Assembly (NCBI RefSeq): GCF_032854445.1
Contig: NC_088303.1
Coordinates: 997,501 to 1,061,500, forward strand
Direction of reading: 5' to 3'
Length of the DNA stretch: 64,000 bases
Source: Liolophura sinensis
Lineage: Eukaryota; Mollusca; Polyplacophora; Chitonida; Chitonidae
Shown here: in pieces, positions 43,901 to 53,711 of the stretch
Numbering within the stretch: position 1 is the stretch's first letter
How the letters are laid out: every line of letters begins with the position of its first letter
Translations under genes and position numbers: made by a program
Notes under the pieces: model-generated
Told to the model about the DNA's origin: nothing
Database searches by the model: none
The model's input: the letters and a program-made list of their open reading frames with translations, nothing else

Positions 43901-46900
43901 ATTTATTGATCGCTTTACATCACTGCCACTACGATTGCTGCTCTGTGTTTTCGCTTTACATCACTGCCACTACGACTGCTGCTCTGTGTTTTCGCTTTAC
44001 ATCACTGCCACTACAACTGCTGCTCTGTGTTTTCGCTTTACATCACTGCCACTACGATTGCTGCTCTGTGTTTTCGCTTTACATCACTGCCACTACGATT
44101 GCTGCTCTGTGTTTTCGCTTTGCATCACTGCCACTACGATTGCTGCTCTGTGTTTTCGCTTTACATCACTGCCACTACGATTGCTGCTCTGTGTTTTCGC
44201 TTTACATCACTGCCACTACGATTGCTGCTCTCTGTGTTTTCGCTTTACATCACTGCCACTACGATTGCTGCTCTGTGTTTTCGCTTTACATCACTGCCAT
44301 TACGACTGCTGCTCTGTGTTTTCGCTTTACATCACTGCCACTACGATTGCTGCTCTCTGTGGTCACTTTACATCAATGCGATCACTAAAAAATTTTTGAC
44401 AAAAATCCTTAACAAGGGCAAGGTTACTGGTGTCCAAAGATCGATCTTTTCTAGTGGTGGTAATGATATTAAATGAGTGCAGAGTCGCGCATGCACAGTA
44501 AGGAGTACATATGTAAGTATGCCTAGCGTCTCGGCTATCTGACCCACATCAGAGATCTGAAATGACTGCTCACCTGTCTATGGGAGGTCACCAGAACCCT
44601 GAGCTGCTGTTCCAAGTCATTGCTGACCAATGCTGCATCCAGCCGAGACACGCACAGGGAAGGGAAGGCCGGCCAATGAGGCACGGCGCCGGGACCACAC
44701 ACGGATAGAACTGCATCCTGGGACATGGCCTTCCAGCGAGCCTGATCCTCCAGCTCAAACTCACACACCTCTACAGCATTAGATGGCTGAAATACAGAAT
44801 GAATATTCGCAACACAAACAAATTTCATCAGTGTAAATTTAAATTAATTATTTGTGTGCTGTCTGAATGCCATACTCAAGTTTTAACTTATCCCATAGCG
44901 TACACCCTGTCATGAGCATACCATGTACAAGAAACGAGACTGTCACAGAAAGAAAAGAAGCTCCGAAAACGCGACTGAAGCCATATCTTGTGGATGCACC
45001 TTAAATACTTGAACAAAACCCACTCCACCATAGTGTATTCCTATGAGCTAGATTAACACCTGAGAGGAGGAGTTCCCCTGAGCTAGATCAACACCTGGGA
45101 GGAGGAATTCCTCTGAGCTAGATCAACACCCGAGAGGAGGAATTCCTCTGAGCTAGATCAACACCTGAGGAGGAATTCCTCTGAACTACATCAACACCTG
45201 AGGAGGAATTCCTCTGAGCTAGATCAACACCTGGAAGGAGGAATTCCTCTGAGCTAGATCAACACCTGGGAGGAGGAATTCCTCTGAGCTAGATCAACAC
45301 CTGAGGAGGAATTCCTCTGACCTGTATCTGACCTGTATCTGGAAGGAGGAATTACTCTGAGCTAGATTAACACCTGGAAAAAGAAATTCCTCTGAACTAG
45401 ATTAACACCTGGAAAAAGAAATTCCTCTGAACTAGATTAACACCTGAGATGAGGAATTCCTCTGAGCTGTATTAACACCTGGGAGGAGAAATTCCCCTGA
45501 GCTAAATCAACACCTGAGATGAGGAGTTCCTCTGAGCTAGATCAACACCTGAGATGAAGAATTCCTCTGACCTGTATTAACATCTGGAAAGAGGAATTCC
45601 CCTGAGCTAGATCAACACCTGGAAGGAGGAATCCCCCTGAGTTAGATCAACACCCGAGAGGAGGAATTCTTCTGAGTTAGATCAACACCTGAGATGAGGA
45701 ATTCCCCTGAGCTAGATCAACACCTGAGAGGAGGAATTCCTCTGAGCAAGATCAACACCCGAGAGGAGGAATTCCTCTGAGCTAGATCAACACCTGAGAG
45801 GAGGAATTCCTCTGAGCTAGATCAACACCTGAGAGGAGGAATTCCTCTGAGCTAGATCAACACCCGAGAGGAGGAATTCCTTTGAACTAGATCAACACCT
45901 GAGATGAGGAATTCCTCTGACCTGTATTAACATCTGGAAGGAGGAATTCCCCTGAGCTAGATCAACACCCAAGAGGAGGAATTCCTCTGAACTAGATCAA
46001 CACCTGAGATGAGGAATTCCTGTGACCTGTATTAACATCTGGAAGGAGGAATTCCTCTGAGCTAGATCAACACCCAAGAGGAGGAATTCCTCTGAACTAG
46101 ATCAACACCTGAAAGGAGGAATTCCTCTGACCTGTATTAACATCTGGAAGGAGGAATTCCTCTGAGCTAGATCAACACCTGGAAGGAGGAATTCCCAAGA
46201 GCTGTATAACCATTTGGAAGGAGGAATTCCTTTGAGCTAGATCTACACCTAAGAGGAGGAATTCCTCTGATCTGTATTAACACCTGGGAGGAGGAATTCC
46301 TCTGAGCTATATCAACACCTTAGAGGTGCAATTCCTCTGAGCTATATTAACATTTGGGAGGAGGAATTCCCCTAAGCCAAATTAACATCTGGGAGGAGGA
46401 ATTCCCCTGAGCTGTTTTAAGACAAGGGAGGAAGAATTTCTCTGAGCTATATCAACACCTGGAAAGAAGAATTCCTCTTACCTGACAGTTAGCATAGAAG
46501 TTTTGGTGATTGAATACACAGCCTATGGTTCTGTATGGATGTTTCGGTTGATGTTGTTTACCCATGGGAGCCTCATCAGGATCAATAGGATTGTGGATAT
46601 ATCTAAGAAAAGGAGAAAAAAACATATATAACTGTTAACCAAGTGCAACTGTTAAGGTATGAACCCCCAAAATATAAATACAATGTAGCCTCACCACTGG
46701 AACGATGGGGGGTGGGGGGATGGGGGGTGGAGGGTTGAGATCACAGCAAGGCGTGTAGTATTGTAAAATTATAAATATCCTTTCTGGACCTGACCTGTGT
46801 CCAGTGAGGCTCTCCCAGAATGTGACTAGTCCGTCCGAGCTGATGGTCATCACCCAGGTATGGACGGAGGACTTTGACTTGGTGCCCACACACACGTAAG

Positions 46901-49900
46901 CCTCCAGGCCAAACCCCAGTAACAGGCTGCACAGTAACAAGGCGTGATCTTCACAGCCCTGTCAACATGGGAGAAAATGCTTCATTAGTGCTGGGATGGA
47001 AGAGTGTCAGTGGCATAGACTGAGGGTGTGTGGGGGATGCATACGTACCTGTACACCTTGTAAGTTCTGCTAGGCAAGAAATCTAAAATGTTCAGTTTTT
47101 ATTGAAATAGGAATTTACATGTTTAGCGGCAAAAGTAGTGGCTTACATCCAAACTGAGCTCGGAGTTTATCAATTGGATTTGTGATGTGGTGTGGCTACA
47201 GATGGAGACCAAGTCTCTCACTGCATGTCACCATGTGATGGAATCTTGTTAAGGCGATGGAAAGAGAGGGGCACAGGTTAACACCAAGACTGACCCCTTT
47301 GCTGCGACACAGGAAGGCGTGCATGGTGGTCCACTGCTCCCGGGTCTCCCCTCCGCCTACAGCCTGCACCCTCTCATGCTCTATCAGGTTAACAAAGCGA
47401 GCGGCCTGACGCGGGGTATCCAGAAGCCGACCGGCCCGCAGAGGCTTCACGAAAGAACACACTGGTCTGTTCGTGGCATTCTCATCCTGAAACATCAGGT
47501 TAATGAAACAGATAAACAGGGATCACCACTTTCATTGAAACTTACAGTAACCAACTATAATCCTAAATTCTAAACATAAAATTTATGAAAATTATAACTA
47601 AAACATGCTTCAAATAGTTTGACTATATTTTTGAAAAAAAAAAAGAGAAACACCAGAACTTTATGTAACAAACATCATAAAACTTTCTTAATGCTTAAAC
47701 ATACATTGTATGCAGTTTAAAAGTATTATCAACAAATTAAGTGAATATCATTTCCATGTCCCCTCACCACTTTTGTGATGGAGTACCAAGTAAATTTGGA
47801 TAATGGTCAAACCTGGGCAAATATCTTCACCAGCCTGTCTTGATGGGAGGGACGTATCTGTAAATATTCCTTCCACCACTGTTTGGCATAAACCAGGAAG
47901 AGTCGTTCTTTCTCCGCTTGTCTCCCCTTTTCCAGATTCACCTGCGTTCGTACCACATCTTCTCCTAGCACCTGTTGCGTTTTCGGAAACAATTCCACCT
48001 GGATTTCCAGAATCCCTACTGGCACCTTGTTCTCACTGCCTGAAAGCGTGATTTCAGTGCATCAGTTAAAATTACTGCTAGTTGCTAGCCTTGTCTGACA
48101 GGTGGGGAGTCCTGTCAATCTTTTTATTTCGTATTTCGTAATTAGTAGGTTATTTTCTTTTCAAGGAATTACCTCTCTTAAGGGTAGGTGTCTGTCTTTT
48201 ATTTCACTTCTGAAGCATATGGTACTATGGGAAATACTGCTGTTTACTTGTCACTTTCTCAATGCAAATAGCAATTATTCAAATGTAGTTAACCTTACAT
48301 GAAATTTCACACATAGGTTAGTCACAGTTAATCAAAATTCCTCAAGAAGAAAATTCCTCGACCTTTTGGCATATGAAAGAGCAACTTTCAGTGTAATTTA
48401 TGCACATTTGTAATCTGATTTTGGACACAAAACTACATTGGTTGGCTTGGCTAGTACCAGGGCTTCACAAAAACTATGATTTTAACTGAATATGCTTGAA
48501 TAAACACTCAACAATATACGAAAAGATAGAAGAATTACAGTAAGGTGTTATGAAAATGGACCATACACGAACACGAGTCACAACAATTTACAGAGTTGTT
48601 TTTGTAAGACATTTTAGTTTGACATGACTACACTGTATATGCAGAACGTCTTGATTTCAAAATTTGAAAAAATATGATCCTATGTATGTTGTATCTGGTA
48701 CACCTATCTCCAGGTCTTTTCCCACAAAATCAAAATCAGGTGAAAATACTACTTCTACTAGCTGACCCCATTCCCCCCCCCCTCCCCCCGCCCCATTGCT
48801 AAAATGATAATATAGGGCATTCTGGTCAAAGAATAGATACTTTGAAAATTCCGATTTCCCCTATCATCTGCTAAAAATTCTCACCATCGGTTGTTTTTCC
48901 TGCTGCATATTATGAGAATTGATAATTGGGCTAAAAGTTGTATACATCGCAGAAAGCGAAATGTCATCCAGTGATTTGAACATTAAACCACTTTTCCAAG
49001 ATCAAAATTCTTGAATCAGATTTTCCTTTCCTTATTGTGTGTCATACACATCAGAAGACACAAATCAGAATACAATGAGTTGCTATGATAGGAAGGCAAT
49101 ATACAACATTGTAGCTGGGTTTTCTTACAAATCACAAATGAAAATAATGTGTTATTAAAAATAAGAAGTGATAAGTCATTTATGTTTATGATTTTTCCCC
49201 ATCCCACTCCATGTCCGAGAATACACTACTGGTGTAGCAGGAACAGAATGATGGTAAGGGTTTCTATAATCTCATGTAAACACAGAACAGAAAGTATGCG
49301 AAATATAATTAATTATTCAATAATTTTCAAACTAAACCTCCATCAATAATAATTTCCCAAGACAAAAAAAAAAAAAAAATAAGAATCTCTTAGTTACTTA
49401 CAAGTTCCTAAAAGTTCAACTGTAGTGGTTGCACGAACATTATTGGATGCTAATACTGGTCTCCACTCATAGAAATGAGAAGAGACAAGAGTAGTCTCCC
49501 CTGATCCATTTGTTCTCACTAGTACCAGGTGGATGGGGTCAGAGATGGACAACATGGTGGTTGTATCAGCCATCCGTGCAGCTTCTCCTATAGAAAAAAT
49601 TTATTGAGTTCACATTTGATTTTCTGAACACCTATAGCTGAGGTATAAAAGCTTTACTTCCACGTGTAGTAAAATCAGTGAGGAATCAGCACTGGGGTTC
49701 CCCCGATTAATTCTGACGTTCAGGTACTGTGGTACACAGAGCAAAACAACAACTTGAAAAACTAACACAAAAAAGAAGGCCCATGGTATGGTGATGTTTT
49801 CTGGTGTTTTGCTGAGAGTGAAACAAATTACCATTGTCCAATAGGTGAGATATTCTCAATGGCACAAGTTCACCACATCAAGATACCTCCACTAAACCTG

Positions 49901-52900
49901 CCTAGACATTAAACAACACACAGTGTACAAATATTAGCAATGTTGTCCACAATCTACAACTATTTATTTTATTTCATTTTTTTTTTTTGACGCGTAACTT
50001 CCAAATTATTTTCTTGCATGATAGTGGTAAGCCGCCAACTTGACAAATTTTCCCACATCTACAAATAACATGGTGACTGATTTCATATATGCACCACTGA
50101 CAAACCATTGGTAAGCTACTGCTGACAACTAGACTGCCTCAAGAGAACCATTAATTAAGGTGTTTTGAGTCTGAAACTCTTTTATCGCTAAAGGTAAAAA
50201 CACTGAGTCCTATTTAATGATGTGACTTGTGATAAATGTTAGGCAAATGTTATCAAAAATAGTCAATGTACATTTTTGACAGGTTAAATAATACATTATG
50301 ATTTCTTTACAACAGTGACTTTAAAGAGCTTGTAGTCAAACCTCCACTATTTTTCCGGCCTGGACTGTACATGGATGAGAAAGGTTTCACAATGATAACC
50401 CATTACAATTACAAGTGGCAGAAAGTTTACAGGTAGTCTGCATGACAGTTATCTCCCTTGACATCTGCCTAACTGGCCCAAGCTGGCTTACCTGCTGCCT
50501 CTTTGTGAAGCTCCAATAAAAACCCCTCGTTAATGGCAGGTTCACATGCCACTGGGACTGGCCTTGACCTTAGCCTCTGACCCCTAAAATGTATATGAAG
50601 TGTGAAGGTCGTGGGAGATTGGCCTGGAAGAGGTTCCGGTTCCTGGAGGTGATCTAAGAAGGCCTTTCCTCCCAACACCTGCATGTACAGGTAACGCCGG
50701 GTGGGATCCACATTGGCTGAAATTATGACCAAATACCATCTTATTTTCTATGCATGTGGTGTTTTACATAAAACCCAACAATATTTCACTCTAATGACAG
50801 AAATAGTTTTGTAACGATGGAGAGGAGCTCTACTAGATTTCACCCGTAAACATGACCTCCCTTGTGTAAGGGAAATATTTTTGCATTCAATGTAGAATAT
50901 GATTCAGTTAAATATACATCTTACTGGTACTTGTATAAATTAGAAGAATGGCTTTGGAATCAAATCATACATACCCTCCTCTCCTTCTAAAAGTCAGCCT
51001 GTTCTTAAGGTAGCAAAATATAAGAAGGCTATTGATCAGATAAATAATCTGACATGCTCCAAATGTTAGGAAACGTGGATGATTTCATAAGTCCAAGGTA
51101 ATTTAGCTTTGCAGAGGAATGAATTTGGCCACGGATTTCCAGAGATATACTGCGGATATTAATACAAGATTACTGCTTGCTACCATGTCAGTACATGTAT
51201 ACTAATGAACAGACAAACAAGCAGACAGACACACAGACCAGAGCTTATGGCACTTGTCATTGACTTTGTCAATCAACTCTGATTACACTCAACATGTCCT
51301 AGTTCTGGATACCGTACAAGGACAAGGTTACTGCCTGCCACACGGTCAATAGTGATGCACACCACCGTACAAGGACAAGGTTACTGCCTGCCACACGGTC
51401 AATAGTGATGCACACCACCGTGCAAGGACAAGGTTACTGCCTGCCACACGGTCAATAGTGATGCACACCACCGTGCAAGGACAAGGTTACTGCCTGCCAC
51501 ACGGTCAATAGTGATGCACACCACCGTGCAAGGACAAGGTTACTGCCTGCCACACGGTCAATAGTGATGCACACCACCGTGCAAGGACAAGGTTACTGCC
51601 TGCCACACGGTCAATAGTGATGCACACCACCGTGCAAGGACAAGGTTACTGCCTGCCACACGGTCAATAGTGATGCACACCACCGTGCAAGGACAAGGTT
51701 ACTGCCTGCCACACGGTCAATAGTGATGCACACCACCGTGCAAGGACAAGGTTACTGCCTGCCACACGGTCAATAGTGATGCACACCACCGTACAAGGAC
51801 AAGGTTACTGCCTGCCACACGGTCAATAGTGATGCACACCACCGTGCAAGGACAAGGTTACTGCCTGCCACACGGTCAATAGTGATGCACACCACCGTGC
51901 AAGGACAAGGTTACTGCCTGCCACACGGTCAATAGTGATGCACACCACCGTGCAAGGACAAGGTTACTGCCTGCCACACGGTCAATAGTGATGCACACCA
52001 CCGTGCAAGGACAAGGTTACTGCCTGCCACACGGTCAATAGTGATGCACACCACCGTACAAGGACAAGGTTACTGCCTGCCACACGGTCAATAGTGATGC
52101 ACCCCACCGTGCAAGGACAAGGTTACTGCCTGCCACACGGTCAATGGTGATGCACACCACCCTACAAGGTCATGGTTACTGCCTGCCACACGGTCAATAG
52201 TGATGCACATAGAAACAAGGCAAAGAAGCCTGCTCTCACAGTGATTGTTGGAAACAAGTTGTGGCTACAATACTCAGCTGTGTTGATTTACCTTTGTTGA
52301 CGGCAGGCACAGTGAGTTTTTCATCAGCATAAAGGCCATGTGTTGCAGCTTTAGGAGCACCTCGGCCATCGTCAAACTGTAGCTGTCTCATGATGTCATC
52401 AATGACCCCTCTCTGACGCAAACGTTGTATAAAATCGTCCTCCCTCACAGGCCCCAGTCTGCCTGGCTGCTCCTCTCTTACAAACTCTGACACAGTCTCC
52501 CTAATACGACTCTGTACATCTCTCTACAACACACAAATCACTAAATGGATGAATGAGGAGTGTTTAATGCCATCTTGGCAGTATTTCAGTTACATGTATG
52601 CACGTGGTGAGAATTAAAATCAGGAAACAATTATGCCTTTAAAATGAGAATGAAAACACCTTTAAAACATGATTCTCCACAACAAGATGAGTCAGGATCG
52701 TAAGCTTTGGACTGAGTCACTACGATGTATACATCAAGATTTGTGCGTGGGAGTTTACAGTCTGCAGCGAGGCAAAAACACAATGGACTTTGATCTGAAT
52801 TCAGCCAGCAGTCTCTGCTATTAATGCTCACAGTAAGAGTAACAACCAAGTTTAGCTACAGAAATACACAGTCTACACTAGATAAATGCACATCTTTCAC

Positions 52901-53369
52901 ATCAGTACTTAGCTCGATATTACTGCATAATTTACAAACATAGCTGACCTATGGACGTTGAAACGAGGCTAAACATGGCCATTTTGGAGAAAGTCGAACC
53001 GCTGTGAGCACTTGAGTGCAATCTCACCGTGGAATTGTGCTTAAGCAAAGGGGTAGAGGGCCACTGAGATCTATGTGCTACAGTACATCTAACATGTAGG
53101 TTAGTGGAGAGTAACCGTCGAGGTGAGACAAAACACCAAGCACACACTAACAACACATTTACGCTACAGCACCGCGTGATGCAACTGAGTGCATGGCGGC
53201 AATTTGTTTGCTTTTGACCTGTTGTCGATTATGACATCGCCTTCTCCACAGTCACCAATGTTTGGCTGGCTGTGCGTGTCACGAATCACACTCTAGGCTG
53301 AATTACCTGGGAAAGATGATTATGAATGATTTGCTTTAGTTCCGTTAGCTTCTCGGGAGCTAACGCCAT
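40808..53369 (-). CDS. CEP76: Centrosomal protein of 76 kDa (CEP76), complete 12-exon gene
   Basis: CEP76 is a centriolar protein that works with CP110 to limit centriole reduplication. It has a C2-type domain in its N-terminal half and a transglutaminase-like peptidase fold after it. Exons in transcript order: 53369-53307, 52523-52292, 50716-50492, 49587-49402, 48039-47813, 47486-47295, 46958-46795, 46602-46482, 44786-44574, 43471-43384, 41572-41443, 40946-40808. They total 1980 nt: 659 codons plus TGA, the length I recall for human CEP76. Every junction is GT-AG and phase-compatible. Landmarks are MALAPEKLTELKQIIHNHLS at the start, DPTRRYLYMQVLGGKAFLDH, EKERLFLVYAKQWWKEYLQI, CSFVKPLRAGRLLDTPRQAA, GTKSKSSVHTWVM and GNEEFQDSIRRAVPDGHTFK. 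A TAG lies in frame 24 nt upstream of the ATG, which supports the start. Its promoter region is shared with MEAK7. Confidence 0.97.
41443..41572 (-). CDS. CEP76: CEP76 exon 11
   Basis: It encodes VAAGNEEFQDSIRRAVPDGH, TFKGYPIQFSHRNARRAFAA and CL. Acceptor ctgtcag, donor gtactg. It is among the most conserved segments of CEP76. Confidence 0.96.
42006..43199 (-). repeat. 66-bp minisatellite, ~18 copies (CEP76 intron 10)
   Basis: The unit agctacacaagcctgaccaa + tccagcagatacggctgcca + atgaggactgacaggagctt + gcatta recurs every 66 bp. Two variants (cagcagatacTGCTGCC vs ACGGCTGCC) alternate as a 132-bp dimer around 42780-43020. Open frames of up to 282 codons on the minus strand are products of the 66-bp periodicity. 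It is unrelated in sequence to the 66-bp array at 38064. Confidence 0.96.
43384..43471 (-). CDS. CEP76: CEP76 exon 10
   Basis: It encodes DIDLSTAWDDQLSYLLTPAL then SAYEMERVT plus one base. The acceptor is attgaag and the donor is gtaggt. WEDQLSYLLSPAL-SYE-ER is the vertebrate counterpart. Confidence 0.95.
43537..43806 (+). repeat. Degenerate ~35-bp repeat
   Basis: Irregular units of actactaaccactgtcacaa + cccaaaactgtgcac type. CEP76 intron 9. Confidence 0.8.
43910..44375 (+). repeat. 41-bp minisatellite, ~11 copies (CEP76 intron 9)
   Basis: The unit cactgccactacgattgctg + ctctgtgttttcgctttaca + t recurs every 41 bp with few changes. 41 is not a multiple of 3 and the unit lacks stops in all three plus frames, so each frame is open for ~150 codons. 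These are spurious. Confidence 0.97.
44574..44786 (-). CDS. CEP76: CEP76 exon 9
   Basis: 71 codons encoding PSNAVEVCEFELEDQARWKA, MSQDAVLSVCGPGAVPHWPA and FPSLCVSRLDAALVSNDLEQ, ending in QLRVLVTSHRQ. Acceptor atttcag, donor gtgagc. Confidence 0.95.
45046..46478 (-). repeat. 35-bp minisatellite, ~40 copies, palindromic core (CEP76 intron 8)
   Basis: Consensus gagctagatcaacacctgag + aggaggaattcct + ct. Each unit carries GAGGAATTCCTC, a perfect 12-bp palindrome with an EcoRI site, plus the near-palindrome GAGCTAGATC. Copies vary by substitution and small indels; the 3' end is more diverged. The array ends immediately before exon 8 (46482). Confidence 0.95.
46482..46602 (-). CDS. CEP76: CEP76 exon 8
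   Basis: It encodes YIHNPIDPDEAPMGKQHQPK then HPYRTIGCVFNHQNFYANCQ. Acceptor ttcttag, donor gtaaga. YRTIGCVFNHQ-F--NCQ matches vertebrate CEP76. Confidence 0.96.
46706..46737 (+). repeat. G-rich tract (GGGGGGTGGGGGGATGGGGGG)
   Basis: Several runs of four or more G, possible G-quadruplex on the plus strand (C-rich in the CEP76 transcript). It lies ~60 bp from the 3' end of CEP76 exon 7, inside the downstream intron. Confidence 0.8.
46795..46958 (-). CDS. CEP76: CEP76 exon 7 (transglutaminase-like core)
   Basis: It encodes GCEDHALLLCSLLLGFGLEA, YVCVGTKSKSSVHTWVMTIS and SDGLVTFWESLTGH. Positions of a papain/transglutaminase-like triad appear to be present: Cys377 in GCEDH, His408 in VHTW, and an acidic residue in the following DGLVTFWE strand (Asp417 or Glu424). 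Acceptor ttgacag, donor gtcagg. Whether the enzyme is active is not known from sequence. Confidence 0.96.
47295..47486 (-). CDS. CEP76: CEP76 exon 6
   Basis: 64 codons encoding DENATNRPVCSFVKPLRAGR, LLDTPRQAARFVNLIEHERV and QAVGGGETREQWTTMHAFLC, ending RSKG. Acceptor gtttcag, donor gtcagt. It is the start of the transglutaminase-like peptidase region. Confidence 0.96.
47813..48039 (-). CDS. CEP76: CEP76 exon 5
   Basis: It encodes SENKVPVGILEIQVELFPKT, QQVLGEDVVRTQVNLEKGRQ, AEKERLFLVYAKQWWKEYLQ and IRPSHQDRLVKIFAQ. The acceptor is ctttcag and the donor is gtttga, a weak GT donor. The WW-EYLQIRPSH--RLVKIFAQ block is diagnostic. Confidence 0.96.
48040..49401. other. CEP76 intron 4, nothing else seen
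   Basis: AT-rich intron with a short C-rich run (48772-48794). No exon or repeat array was recognised. Confidence 0.6.
49402..49587 (-). CDS. CEP76: CEP76 exon 4 (C2-like region)
   Basis: It encodes EAARMADTTTMLSISDPIHL, VLVRTNGSGETTLVSSHFYE and WRPVLASNNVRATTTVELLG. Acceptor ctatag, donor gtaagt. ADTTTMLSISDPIH is a strongly conserved signature. Confidence 0.96.
50492..50716 (-). CDS. CEP76: CEP76 exon 3 (start of C2-like region)
   Basis: It encodes NVDPTRRYLYMQVLGGKAFL, DHLQEPEPLPGQSPTTFTLH and RSRPVPVACEPAINEGFLLE. The tract matches the beginning of the CEP76 C2-like region nearly residue for residue. Acceptor atttcag, donor gtaagc. Confidence 0.96.
51311..52205 (+). repeat. 53-bp minisatellite, ~17 nearly identical copies (CEP76 intron 2)
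   Basis: The unit accgtgcaaggacaaggtta + ctgcctgccacacggtcaat + agtgatgcacacc repeats every 53 bp. Most copies are identical except accgTac/accgTGc, so it is the most homogeneous array in the window and probably the most recently amplified. It ends ~90 bp from exon 2. Confidence 0.97.
52292..52523 (-). CDS. CEP76: CEP76 exon 2
   Basis: It encodes RDVQSRIRETVSEFVREEQP, GRLGPVREDDFIQRLRQRGV and IDDIMRQLQFDDGRGAPK, ending ...KLTVPAVNK plus one base. Acceptor gttgtag, donor gtaaat. RRRGIIDD-M--L is the conserved part. Confidence 0.95.
52540..52600. mobile_element. Short SINE-like remnant
   Basis: atggatgaatgaggagtgtt + taatgccatcttggcagtat + ttcagttacatg resembles a reversed molluscan SINE tail. 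Too short and diverged for certainty. Confidence 0.3.
53307..53369 (-). CDS. CEP76: CEP76 exon 1 (start codon)
   Basis: 21 codons, MALAPEKLTELKQIIHNHLS then Gln, followed by donor gtaatt. The ATG is at 53369-53367 with an in-frame TAG 24 nt upstream. Vertebrate CEP76 starts very similarly (M-L-PEK--ELKQ-IH--LS). Confidence 0.95.
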
Positions 53370-53573
53370 GTTGCAAAAGGCCTCAGACCGCTATATCAAC
53401 TACTGACACCATCGGCAATCAAAAGTTTCGGCGTAGCTGTCAATTCTCCATGCCAGCCTCAACACGTTCGCGTGCGTCGACGGATGTTCGAAAATGGTGG
53501 CGGGAAGAAGAGCGCAAGCGCAATGCCAAGTTCCGGAAAAAACATAAACACAGAAATTTGACAGAAAATCAAA
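53370..53573. promoter_or_regulatory. Putative bidirectional promoter of CEP76 and MEAK7
   Basis: Only 204 bp separate the divergent start codons, and both 5' UTRs must lie here. The stretch is CpG-rich for this AT-rich window (seven CpGs in 28 bp around 53463-53490) and has no TATA box near either start. It contains GGCGGGAA at 53499-53506, an E2F-type core, directly preceded by AAAATGGTGG, which resembles a YY1-type ATGG element. Promoter function is inferred from position and composition. Confidence 0.7.
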
Positions 53574-53711
53574 ATGGGTTCGGAGGGTAGCAAGATCAGA
53601 GGAGATACCGTAGCTGGAAATTTATTTAATCCAGAAGAAAATATAGAAATTCAAACCCTATTTGACAAAATCAGTGGTAAATCTCAGCTGTGTCAACTGA
53701 ATAATTTGCAG
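53574..53711 (+). CDS. MEAK7: MEAK7 exon 1 (start codon, myristoylation-type N-terminus)
   Basis: 46 codons, MGSEGSKIRGDTVAGNLFNP, EENIEIQTLFDKISGKSQLC and QLNNLQ, then donor gtttgt. ATG context atcaaaATGg; the in-frame TGA 15 nt upstream makes this the first Met of the frame. Confidence 0.87.

Noticed and set aside
43906-44476. Three overlapping ~150-codon Cys/His/Leu-rich frames
   Set aside because: Artefacts of the 41-bp array, which is stop-free in all plus frames.
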